This document shows positions 18,810 through 26,875 of a stretch of 47,949 nucleotides of DNA, in pieces. The stretch comes from Bacteroides caecigallinarum (GTDB lineage Bacteria; Bacteroidota; Bacteroidia; Bacteroidales; Bacteroidaceae), in assembly GCF_016901995.1 (NCBI RefSeq), contig NZ_JACJLE010000029.1:1-47949 (forward strand), in the 5' to 3' direction. Below the pieces are notes generated by a model. It did no database searches. It was given only the letters and a program-made list of their open reading frames with translations, and was not told where the DNA came from. Position 1 is the first letter of the stretch, and each line of letters starts with the position of its first letter. Position numbers and translations under genes: made by a program.

Positions 18810-20168
18810 TTATCTTGTCAATACATTGTCTTGTCTCAGCTTCTTTAGTACTGGGACAGTAAGCGGGAATGCCAGTATGAAAGAACAGAAATCTGATACG
18901 GCCTGACACATTTCTACTCCTTGCAATCCTAAAAGTTTTGGAAGTATGATTATAAGTGGAATAAAGAATAGTCCCTGTCTTGCTGAAGACAGAATTAGTG
19001 CCCTTCCTGGTATTCTTATTGTTTGAAGCATCATATTACATAATATCACCCATGTGCCGATAGGAAGGGTTATGAGTTGCCAACGTAGTGCTCTTGCGCC
19101 TATTTCTATTACCAGCGGGTCGTCTTTGCGGAACCAGGACACTATTTCAGGTGCGAATATATATCCTATTATGGCACAGACTGTAAGAAAGATGACTCCT
19201 GTCTTTATGCAGAAGTAAAATCCATCACGCACGCGTCGGTATAATCCTGCACCGTAGTTAAATCCACATACAGGCTGGAAACCTTGACCAAAACCTATTA
19301 CGAATGAGTTTATGAACATACATATACGTGTCACAATGGACATTCCTGCGATTGCAGCATCACCATAAGCTCCGGCAGCTACATTAAGCATAATAGTGGA
19401 AAGACTTACAAGCCCCTGACGGCTTAATGACGGTATGCCTCCGTATGTTATTTCTTTCAAATATGTAAAGGAAGGAGTGAAATTCTTGAACTTGATTTTT
19501 ATGTTTGTTCCTTTGCTGTCCATGTAAATAAGCACCATAAAACTGCAGAACTGGCTTATTATTGTTGATAAGGCAGCACCAGACACTCCCATGTCTAGAA
19601 CAAATATCAGAAGCGGGTCAAGCCCGATATTTATCACAGCTCCAATGATTATACCTATCATGGCATATACGGCATTACCCTGAAAGCGCATCTGATTGTT
19701 CAGTACAAGTGATGATGCCATAAAGGGCGCCCCTATGAGGATTATTCCTAAATAGTTTTCGGCGTATGGCAGTATGGTTTCGGTAGAACCTAACAGGATA
19801 CATATTGGGGTGAGGAAAATGTTTCCAAGTACGGCTATTATTATTCCAAAAGTAAAAGCGTAGAAAAAACCGGTTGATGCCATCTTTTCTGCGCTGTCGT
19901 AATCTTTTGCTCCAAGCTTGCGTGAAATAAAATTGCCGGAACCGTGGCCGAAAAAGAATCCGAATGCCTGTATTATTGCCATTATTGAAAATGAAATGCC
20001 AACGGCAGCAGTGGATTGTGTATTGATTTGTCCCACGAAATAAGTATCAGCCATTACATAAAATGATGTTACAAGCATGCTTATTATAGTCGGTACTGCA
20101 AGCGATGTTATCAGTTTGGGGATAGGCGTCGTCGTCATCATCTTATGTTTGTCTTGTGCTGTTTTCAT
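18810..20168 (-). CDS. MATE family efflux transporter
   Basis: This 452-residue inner-membrane protein with about 12 transmembrane helices exports cationic drugs or metabolites in exchange for Na+ or H+. It starts MKTAQDKHKMMTTTPIPKLI, the usual short polar leader before the first MatE domain (about 15-175). The two halves repeat the VPTIISMLVTSFYVMADTYFVGQ pattern. The FGHGSGNFISRKLGAKD loop and the GFGQGFQPVCGFNYGAG block in the second half are family hallmarks. The substrate cannot be told. It is a single gene, divergent from glyS across a 219-base spacer. Confidence 0.93.
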   Translation of the reverse strand: MKTAQDKHKMMTTTPIPKLITSLAVPTIISMLVTSFYVMADTYFVGQINTQSTAAVGISFSIMAIIQAFGFFFGHGSGNFISRKLGAKDYDSAEKMASTGFFYAFTFGIIIAVLGNIFLTPICILLGSTETILPYAENYLGIILIGAPFMASSLVLNNQMRFQGNAVYAMIGIIIGAVINIGLDPLLIFVLDMGVSGAALSTIISQFCSFMVLIYMDSKGTNIKIKFKNFTPSFTYLKEITYGGIPSLSRQGLVSLSTIMLNVAAGAYGDAAIAGMSIVTRICMFINSFVIGFGQGFQPVCGFNYGAGLYRRVRDGFYFCIKTGVIFLTVCAIIGYIFAPEIVSWFRKDDPLVIEIGARALRWQLITLPIGTWVILCNMMLQTIRIPGRALILSSARQGLFFIPLIIILPKLLGLQGVEMCQAVSDFCSFILAFPLTVPVLKKLRQDNVLTR

Positions 20169-20329
20169 CGTGAATATTCTTTTCGTAGGGTGATATTTAA
20201 TGTCTTATAAGGTGAAATTTCTTACAAAAATAGATGTTTTTTTTGTTTTTGTCCCTATTAATGAGCTATTTCGTCTATATTCATAAGATAAATTAATACA
20301 CTATTCGTTCATTATTCTTCATATTTGCG

Positions 20330-20337
20330 TATCTTTG
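20330..20337 (+). promoter_or_regulatory. -7 box upstream of glycyl-tRNA synthetase gene
   Basis: TATCTTTG fits TAnnTTTG and lies 50 bases before the ATG at 20388, the common spacing for housekeeping genes in Bacteroidota. No strong -33 element is seen. Confidence 0.55.
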
Positions 20338-20387
20338 TGCCCAATAGTAAATAAAACAATTAGAAAAATATAAAATAAGTTAGAAAA

Positions 20388-21929
20388 ATGGCACAGGAAG
20401 ACGTTTTCAAGAAATTGGTTTCTCACTGTAAAGAGTATGGTTTTGTATTTCCTTCAAGTGAAATATATGATGGTCTTGGAGCTGTATATGATTACGGCCA
20501 GATGGGTGTGGAACTGAAAAATAATATAAAGCAGTATTGGTGGCAGAGTATGGTGCTTTTGCACGAAAACATTGTAGGTATAGATTCTGCAATCTTTATG
20601 CACCCTACAATATGGAAAGCTTCTGGACACGTTGACGCTTTCAATGACCCATTGATTGATAACCGTGATTCAAAGAAACGCTACCGTGCAGACGTTCTGA
20701 TTGAAGAGCAGATTGCAAAATACGAAGATAAGATTAATAAAGAAGTAGCTAAGGCTGCAAAGAAATTCGGTGATGCTTTTGATGAAGCTCAGTTCCGCAG
20801 CACTAATGCACGCGTTCTTGAACATCAGGCTAAGCTTGACGCTTTGCATGACCGTTATGCAAAGGCTATGAATGCTAATGATTTGAATGAACTGCGCCAG
20901 ATTATCCTTGATGAAGAAATAGTATGTCCTATCTCTGGTACAAAGAACTGGACTGAAGTTCGTCAGTTCAACCTTATGTTTACTACTGAAATGGGTTCTA
21001 CTGCCGATGGAGCAATGAAGGTATATCTTCGTCCTGAAACAGCTCAGGGTATCTTCGTAAACTATCTGAATGTACAGAAGACAGGCCGTATGAAAATACC
21101 TTTCGGTATCGCACAGATAGGTAAGGCTTTCCGTAATGAAATCGTTGCACGTCAGTTCATCTTCCGTATGCGTGAGTTCGAACAGATGGAAATGCAGTTC
21201 TTCGTAAAACCGGGAACAGAACTTGAATGGTTCAAGAAATGGAAAGAAACTCGTCTGAAATGGCATAAGGCTCTTGGATTCGGTGATGATCACTATCGTT
21301 ATCATGACCATGAAAAATTGGCTCACTATGCTAATGCCGCTACAGATATCGAATTCCTGATGCCTTTCGGTTTCAAGGAAGTTGAAGGTATCCACAGCCG
21401 TACTAACTTCGACTTGAGCCAGCACGAAAAATATTCAGGCAAGAGCATCAAATACTTCGATCCTGAAATCAACGAAAGTTACACTCCGTACGTTATCGAA
21501 ACATCAATCGGTGTTGACCGTATGTTCCTTAGTATCATGAGTGCTTCATACTGCGAAGAAAAGCTTGAAAACGGCGAGACACGTGTAGTTCTTAAATTGC
21601 CTGCAGCTTTGGCTCCAGTGAAACTTGCCATCATGCCGTTGGTTAAGAAAGACGGTCTGCCTGAAAAAGCACGCGAAATCATGAACGACCTTAAGTTCCA
21701 CTTCAACTGTCAGTATGATGAAAAAGACAGTATCGGAAAGCGTTACCGTCGTCAGGATGCAATCGGTACTCCATACTGTATTACAATCGACCACCAGACA
21801 TTGGAGGATAACTGTGTGACATTGCGTAACCGTGATACAATGGAACAGGAACGTGTGGCTATTTCTGAACTTAACAATATCATCGCTGATAAGGTAAGTA
21901 TCACAAGCTTATTGAAAACTCTACAATAA
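20388..21929 (+). CDS. glyS: Glycine--tRNA ligase (single-chain class II)
   Basis: This 513-residue cytoplasmic enzyme charges tRNA-Gly with glycine using ATP. It is the alpha2, eukaryote/archaea-like form used by Bacteroidota rather than the alpha2beta2 form. The N-terminus MAQEDVFKKLVSHCKEYGFVFPSSEIYDG is diagnostic. Class II motif 2 is around GKAFRNEIVARQFIFRMREFEQMEMQ and motif 3 around ETSIGVDRMFLS. The RPETAQGIFVNY block binds the adenylate. The C-terminal anticodon-binding domain spans about 415-500 (PVKLAIMPLVKK). The length is normal. The codons are richer in G+C than in the PUL, as expected of a core gene. An FKBP gene follows 3 bases after the stop. Confidence 0.97.
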   Translation: MAQEDVFKKLVSHCKEYGFVFPSSEIYDGLGAVYDYGQMGVELKNNIKQYWWQSMVLLHENIVGIDSAIFMHPTIWKASGHVDAFNDPLIDNRDSKKRYRADVLIEEQIAKYEDKINKEVAKAAKKFGDAFDEAQFRSTNARVLEHQAKLDALHDRYAKAMNANDLNELRQIILDEEIVCPISGTKNWTEVRQFNLMFTTEMGSTADGAMKVYLRPETAQGIFVNYLNVQKTGRMKIPFGIAQIGKAFRNEIVARQFIFRMREFEQMEMQFFVKPGTELEWFKKWKETRLKWHKALGFGDDHYRYHDHEKLAHYANAATDIEFLMPFGFKEVEGIHSRTNFDLSQHEKYSGKSIKYFDPEINESYTPYVIETSIGVDRMFLSIMSASYCEEKLENGETRVVLKLPAALAPVKLAIMPLVKKDGLPEKAREIMNDLKFHFNCQYDEKDSIGKRYRRQDAIGTPYCITIDHQTLEDNCVTLRNRDTMEQERVAISELNNIIADKVSITSLLKTLQ

Positions 21930-21932
21930 TTT

Positions 21933-22574
21933 ATGCTTATGAATAATAGAATATTTTGGCTCGTTATAATCCTTTCTGTATTGACTATAGGTTTCTCCTC
22001 TTGTGCTAAAGATACAGAGGTGGCTGATCCGTATGCCAACTGGAAGGAAAGAAATGAGCATTTTATTGATTCAATAGCAAAGGTAGCAAATGATAAGTCT
22101 TCTGGTGAGATATGGCGTAAGTATGAGAACTATAAGATAAAGTTTGATGGTATCAATAACTCTTACGATTATGAGGTATATGATTATGTATATGTAAAGT
22201 ATGCCAAGAAAGAGGATATTTTTGATGGAAGCGAACCGTTGATAAACTTTGGTGATACTGTTTCAATGGCTTTTCAGGGATTTATAATAAACGGAACCCG
22301 TTTCGACGGTAACTATTACGGCACTTTCGATAAGGAGGTTACTGATAACTTTACCAAGTTTGATATCTCGAAGAATTTTGTTGTTGGTTGGACAACAGCT
22401 TTGATGCACATGAAGCCTGACATGTCTGACAAGGCTACTGTTTATATTCCATATCAGATGGGTTATGGGGAACAGAATAGGAGTGATGTCATTAGACCAT
22501 ATTCGACTTTAATATTCGAAATGTATATAGATGAGGTTATTCATCCTTATGATACCAGTAATTCAGATAACTGA
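21933..22574 (+). CDS. FKBP-type peptidyl-prolyl isomerase lipoprotein
   Basis: This 213-residue lipoprotein (lipobox FSSC about residue 23-26) is probably attached to an envelope membrane, where it would help fold proteins by proline isomerisation. The C-terminal half (about 105-208) is the FKBP fold. It opens with GDTVSMAFQGFIINGTRFDG, continues with NFVVGWTTALMHMKPD, and includes KATVYIPYQMGYGEQ, the equivalent of the active-site IPxxxAYG segment. It ends with the strand STLIFEMYIDEV. The N-terminal 80 residues have no clear domain. Two ATGs, 21933 and 21939, are possible; the second gives a cleaner signal peptide. It is probably cotranscribed with glyS. Confidence 0.85.
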   Translation: MLMNNRIFWLVIILSVLTIGFSSCAKDTEVADPYANWKERNEHFIDSIAKVANDKSSGEIWRKYENYKIKFDGINNSYDYEVYDYVYVKYAKKEDIFDGSEPLINFGDTVSMAFQGFIINGTRFDGNYYGTFDKEVTDNFTKFDISKNFVVGWTTALMHMKPDMSDKATVYIPYQMGYGEQNRSDVIRPYSTLIFEMYIDEVIHPYDTSNSDN

Positions 22575-22594
22575 AATTATTGACCAGTAAATAC

Positions 22595-22637
22595 AAAAAG
22601 CATCCTTAATGGTTATTACTGTTCTGGATGCTTTTTT
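22595..22637 (+). terminator. Rho-independent terminator after FKBP gene
   Basis: AAAAAGCATCC (22595-22605) pairs with GGATGCTTTTT (22626-22636) and runs into a T tract. The A-rich left arm means it may work on both strands. Confidence 0.85.
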
Positions 22638-22675
22638 GTTATTATCTAATAACTAACAAATAACAACTATATAAA

Positions 22676-23599
22676 ATGCCTTTAAATTTACCCGATAAAC
22701 TTCCTGCCATTGATCTTCTGAAGGAAGAAAACATATTTGTCATTGACAGTTCAAGAGCTACATCGCAGGATATACGTCCGCTAAAGATTGTCATCCTCAA
22801 TCTTATGCCATTGAAGATTACCACTGAAACAGACCTGATACGTCTTCTGTCAAACTCTCCTTTACAGATAGAGGTGAACTTCATGAAAATAAAGAGCCAC
22901 ACATCTAAGAACACTCCGATAGAACACATGAAAGCTTTCTACCGCGATTTCGACGATATGCGCGACGAGAAGTTCGACGGTATGATTATCACCGGAGCGC
23001 CAGTTGAGCATCTCGATTTCGAGGATGTCAACTATTGGGACGAGATTCAGGAGATATTCAACTGGACACGTACCCACGTAACCTCTACTTTCTATATCTG
23101 CTGGGCCGCTCAGGCCGGACTGTACCATCATTATGGAGTACCTAAATATGCGTTGGACAAGAAGATGTTCGGTATCTTCGAGCATCACATCTGCGACGGA
23201 TTCAGCCAGCTGCCGATATTCCGCGGATTCGACGATGAATTCTTCGTACCTCACAGCCGTCATACAGAAGTGCGCCGTGAAGATATAGAGAAATGTCCGG
23301 AACTGTCAATCATTTCCGAATCCGAAGATTCGGGAGTACATATAGTGATGGCACGTGGCGGACGCGAATTCTACGTGACAGGCCATTCGGAATATTCACC
23401 TCTTACACTTGACGGAGAATACCGTCGCGACCTTGGAAAAGGTCTGCCTATCGACATGCCTAAGAACTATTATCGCGACAATGACCCAGACAAGGGACCG
23501 GTAGTGAGATGGCGCAGTACTGCAAATCTGCTTTTCTCCAACTGGCTCAATTACTATGTATATCAGGAAACTCCATACGATATTAATCAGATTAAATAA
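22676..23599 (+). CDS. metA: Homoserine O-acyltransferase MetA, probably acetyl-CoA-specific
   Basis: This 307-residue cytoplasmic enzyme activates homoserine for methionine synthesis by O-acylation. The glutamine-amidotransferase-like fold carries the catalytic Cys142 in YICWAAQAG and the His237/Glu239 pair in VTGHSEYSP. Residue 111 is Glu (GAPVEHLDF). Published work on MetA enzymes shows that Glu at 111 goes with acetyl-CoA and Gly with succinyl-CoA, so the name homoserine O-succinyltransferase used by automatic annotation is probably wrong here. The length is normal. It lies downstream of a terminator with its own short leader and overlaps the next gene by one base (TAATG). No SAM riboswitch fits in the 38-base leader. 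Confidence 0.95.
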   Translation: MPLNLPDKLPAIDLLKEENIFVIDSSRATSQDIRPLKIVILNLMPLKITTETDLIRLLSNSPLQIEVNFMKIKSHTSKNTPIEHMKAFYRDFDDMRDEKFDGMIITGAPVEHLDFEDVNYWDEIQEIFNWTRTHVTSTFYICWAAQAGLYHHYGVPKYALDKKMFGIFEHHICDGFSQLPIFRGFDDEFFVPHSRHTEVRREDIEKCPELSIISESEDSGVHIVMARGGREFYVTGHSEYSPLTLDGEYRRDLGKGLPIDMPKNYYRDNDPDKGPVVRWRSTANLLFSNWLNYYVYQETPYDINQIK

Positions 23600-25437
23600 T
23601 GATAAAACAACGTCCTATAGAACTTCTTGCTCCTGCAAAGAATCTTGAATGCGGAATCGAGGCCATCAATCATGGTGCCGATGCAGTTTATATCGGTGCA
23701 CCACGTTTCGGTGCACGTGCCGCTGCTGGCAATTCCATAGAAGACATCAAGGCTTTGGTGGAGCATGCACATCTGTATAACGCACGTATATATGTCACAG
23801 TAAATACAATCCTGCATGACGAGGAACTTCCGGAAACGGAGAAAATGATATGGGAACTCTATCGTGCCGGTGTAGATGCCCTGATCATACAGGATATGGG
23901 TATCACGCGCCTTAATCTTCCGCCTATAGCACTGCATGCCAGTACGCAGATGGATAACCGTACACCGGAGAAAGTGAAGTTCCTTTCGGATATAGGTTTC
24001 CGTCAGGTGGTTCTGGCACGCGAACTTTCGCTTGATGAAATAAAGAAAATACACGATACATGTCCAGAAACACTTCTCGAAGTGTTCATTCACGGCGCCT
24101 TGTGCGTTAGCTACAGCGGGCAGTGTTATGTGAGCCAGGCTTGTTATGGCCGTAGTGCAAACCGTGGCGAGTGTGCACAGTTCTGCCGTCTGGCTTTCGA
24201 TCTGGTGGATTCCAACGGAAAGACAATAGAACAGAACAAGCATCTCCTCTCTCTCAAAGATATGAACCAAAGCGATAATCTTGAGGCATTGCTTGATGCC
24301 GGAGCCACATCGCTGAAGATAGAAGGCCGCTTGAAGGATGTGTCGTATGTGAAGAATGTCACTGCTTACTACCGTCAGAAGCTGGATTCGATATTCAAAT
24401 ACCGTAAGGAGTATGTCAGGGCATCGTCAGGTACGGTGAAGACTACATTCACTCCGCAGCTTGACAAGAGTTTCAGCCGTGGCTTTACTGATTATTTTCT
24501 TCGTGGACGAAATCCTGGAATATTCTCGTTCAGTACTCCTAAGTCACTGGGTGAGGAGGTAGGCACTGTGAAGGAAATCAGAGGAAACTACTTTACTGTA
24601 GCAGGTGTGAAATCTTTCAACAATGGCGACGGACTTTGCTATATTGACGATAACGGTCGTCTTCAGGGATTCAGAGTGAACCGTGTGGAGAACAACAAGC
24701 TTTTCCCGCAGGATATGCCAAGACTGAAACACAATACACGTCTCTACCGTAACTTCGACCAGGAATTTGAGAAACTGATGCAGAAAAAATCGGCAGAAAG
24801 AAAGATTGCAGTCGATATATGTCTGGCTGAAAATAATTTTGGCTTTACACTGAGCTTTACTGACGAGGACGACAATAGCGTATCCCTTACACTGGAGCGT
24901 GCGAAAGAACCGGCACGTACACCACAGGCAGATAATCTGAGAAATCAGCTAAGTAAATTGGGAAACACCCCGTTTGAGGCTAAGGATATAAAGATAGATT
25001 TGTCTGATAACTGGTTTATTCCTTCATCCGAACTTTCAGAACTAAGACGTAATGCCGTAGAAAAACTGCTTGAAGCACGCAGGATAAACTATCGCAGGGA
25101 AGTGTTCCGCTTGAAGGAAAGCAAGACTAAGTTCCCTGTAAGCACGCTTACATATCTTGGAAATGTGATGAACAGCTCTGCAGCCGAATTTTATAAGAAC
25201 CATGGAGTTCTGAAAGTAATGCCTGCATTAGAGAAGGAACAGCCTAAGGATGCCGTTCTGATGTTCTGCAAGCATTGCATCCGCTACAGCATGGGCTGGT
25301 GTCCGGTACATCACAAGGTGCGTTCTCCGTTCCGCGAACCGTATTATCTTGTAAGTTCAGATGGCAGACGCTTCCGCCTGGAGTTTGACTGCAAGCAATG
25401 TCAGATGAAAGTTCTGGCTGATAATTCTGAGCAATAA
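23599..25437 (+). CDS. U32 family protein (RlhA/TrhP-like), likely RNA hydroxylation factor
   Basis: This 612-residue protein is of the peptidase U32 family. The members studied in E. coli (TrhP, RlhA) act in prephenate-dependent hydroxylation of tRNA or 23S rRNA rather than as proteases, so the family name misleads. The N-terminus RPIELLAPAKNLECGIEAIN and GADAVYIGAPRFGARA form the TIM-barrel start. The family signature with a cysteine cluster runs through about residues 169-198 (CVSYSGQCYVSQACYGR and GECAQFC), likely iron-sulfur ligands. A DUF3656-like domain (about 370-490) and a second Cys-rich end (FCKHCIRYSMGWCP, CKQCQ) give the long RlhA-like form. It overlaps metA by one base, so translation may be coupled. 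Confidence 0.88.
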   Translation: MIKQRPIELLAPAKNLECGIEAINHGADAVYIGAPRFGARAAAGNSIEDIKALVEHAHLYNARIYVTVNTILHDEELPETEKMIWELYRAGVDALIIQDMGITRLNLPPIALHASTQMDNRTPEKVKFLSDIGFRQVVLARELSLDEIKKIHDTCPETLLEVFIHGALCVSYSGQCYVSQACYGRSANRGECAQFCRLAFDLVDSNGKTIEQNKHLLSLKDMNQSDNLEALLDAGATSLKIEGRLKDVSYVKNVTAYYRQKLDSIFKYRKEYVRASSGTVKTTFTPQLDKSFSRGFTDYFLRGRNPGIFSFSTPKSLGEEVGTVKEIRGNYFTVAGVKSFNNGDGLCYIDDNGRLQGFRVNRVENNKLFPQDMPRLKHNTRLYRNFDQEFEKLMQKKSAERKIAVDICLAENNFGFTLSFTDEDDNSVSLTLERAKEPARTPQADNLRNQLSKLGNTPFEAKDIKIDLSDNWFIPSSELSELRRNAVEKLLEARRINYRREVFRLKESKTKFPVSTLTYLGNVMNSSAAEFYKNHGVLKVMPALEKEQPKDAVLMFCKHCIRYSMGWCPVHHKVRSPFREPYYLVSSDGRRFRLEFDCKQCQMKVLADNSEQ

Positions 25438-25440
25438 TAA

Positions 25441-25476
25441 GTTTGTTGCGTTTGAAACACATCAGACGCAACAAAC
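25441..25476. terminator. Bidirectional terminator between U32 gene and rmuC
   Basis: GTTTGTTGCGT (25441-25451) is perfectly complementary to ACGCAACAAAC (25466-25476). It lies between two converging genes and can serve both, although flanking T tracts are short. Confidence 0.7.
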
Positions 25477-25497
25477 AATGAATTATAGATATTAATA

Positions 25498-26856
25498 TTA
25501 CTTTTCATCCAGCAGTCTGGCAGGAATGTTCTTCTTCGGAGTGATTCCCAGCTCCTTGAGCATTTCTGCCTGACGGATGAGATTTCCTTTTCCTTCCGAA
25601 AGCTGTGAACGTGCATTTCCGTATGCCGTATTTGCAGTGTTTATCGCGTCCCCTATCTTTTCGAATGTTTCAGCAAAACCGGCAAGTTTCTCATAAAGTG
25701 CAGTTCCACGCTTCACTATCTCCTGTATGTTCTTTTCCTGATACTCTCGCTTCCACAAGTCAAGAGCCAGTCTTAATGCGGCAATAAGGTTTGTAGGACT
25801 CATCAGTACCACCTTTTTCTGATAGGCATAATTCCACAGATTGTTGTCTGCCTGGAGTGCCAGTACGTAAGCCGGTTCGTTAGGGATGAACATCATTACA
25901 AAGTCCAGTGCCGATACGTTGTATTTGGAATAGTCTTTCTTGCTCAGTTCGTCGATATGAGCCTTTACTGAGCGCAGATGTTCTTTCAGATATTGCTCTT
26001 TCTCTGTCTTGTCGTCTGTCCCGATATATGCGGCATATGCCGTGAGCGATACTTTGGAGTCGATTATTACATGACGGTTGTCGGGATATACCACTATTAC
26101 GTCCGGTTGCAGCCTCTGTCCCTGTTCGTTTTTCAGATACTCGCCATTCTCATCTTTCAGAAATTCCTGACGGAAATACTCCTCGCCTTCGTGCAGACCG
26201 GAGTTTTCAAGTATCGTTTCCAGTATCATCTCACCCCAGTTACCCTGCATCTTAGAGTCACCTTTCAGAGCTTTTGTCAGATTGTTGGCGTCATCGCTTA
26301 TCTGTTTGTTCAGCAGAACAAGCTCCTTTATCCTGTCTTCGAGAGAGAAACGCTGTTTCGATTCCTTCTCATATACCTCTGCCACCTGATGCTTGAACTC
26401 GTTCAGATTGTCCCCGAAAGGCTTTAGCAGACTGCTGAGGCTTTCGGTACTCAGCTTGTTGAAAGTCTCTGTCTTCTGCTGGAAAATCTTGTTGGCTATG
26501 TTCTCAAACTCCAGATTGAACTGCTTGTGCATCGCTGCAATCTCTTCTTTCTGATTTTCAAGTTTTTCGGCCATATTGCGGTTCTCTGTCTTCAGTGATG
26601 CCGAAACAGTGTAAGCCTCGTTCAGCAGACGTGCATTCTCGTCCAGCTTGTCCTGTAGTTTTTGTATGTTTTGTCTCATGTTTTCAGCCTGCTGTGCTGC
26701 CTTAATCTGTTCGTTTTTTAACAGCTCGGCTGAGTGTTCCTGTTGCATTTTCAGTTGCGATTGCAATATACCAGATTTCTTTGCAGAAACCAGGTGTCCT
26801 ATAATGATTCCCAATACGCATCCTACTATTGTTCCTATTATTATGTATATTGTCAT
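25498..26856 (-). CDS. rmuC: DNA recombination protein RmuC
   Basis: This 452-residue protein of the RmuC family limits rearrangements between inverted repeats and may be a nuclease. It has an N-terminal membrane helix (about 3-24, [20 protein letters not shown]), a long coiled coil (about 30-165), and the conserved C-terminal domain (about 200-420). That domain includes [20 protein letters not shown], the PD-(D/E)XK-like [14 protein letters not shown], and [14 protein letters not shown]. The length is normal. The start lies 19 bases after the stop of the TonB-dependent receptor gene on the same strand, so it may be read through from the operon upstream, although the functions are unrelated. 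Confidence 0.95.
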   Translation of the reverse strand: MTIYIIIGTIVGCVLGIIIGHLVSAKKSGILQSQLKMQQEHSAELLKNEQIKAAQQAENMRQNIQKLQDKLDENARLLNEAYTVSASLKTENRNMAEKLENQKEEIAAMHKQFNLEFENIANKIFQQKTETFNKLSTESLSSLLKPFGDNLNEFKHQVAEVYEKESKQRFSLEDRIKELVLLNKQISDDANNLTKALKGDSKMQGNWGEMILETILENSGLHEGEEYFRQEFLKDENGEYLKNEQGQRLQPDVIVVYPDNRHVIIDSKVSLTAYAAYIGTDDKTEKEQYLKEHLRSVKAHIDELSKKDYSKYNVSALDFVMMFIPNEPAYVLALQADNNLWNYAYQKKVVLMSPTNLIAALRLALDLWKREYQEKNIQEIVKRGTALYEKLAGFAETFEKIGDAINTANTAYGNARSQLSEGKGNLIRQAEMLKELGITPKKNIPARLLDEK

Positions 26857-26875
26857 CTTTAGAAATTATAGATTA

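Noticed and set aside
20670..21425. Long minus-strand open frame (251 codons) opposite glyS
   Set aside because: It is fully antisense to the conserved glycyl-tRNA synthetase frame, Cys/Phe-rich and without any domain: a codon-bias shadow.
23587..24270. Minus-strand open frame (227 codons) opposite the U32 gene
   Set aside because: Antisense to a highly conserved protein and without recognisable features; a shadow.
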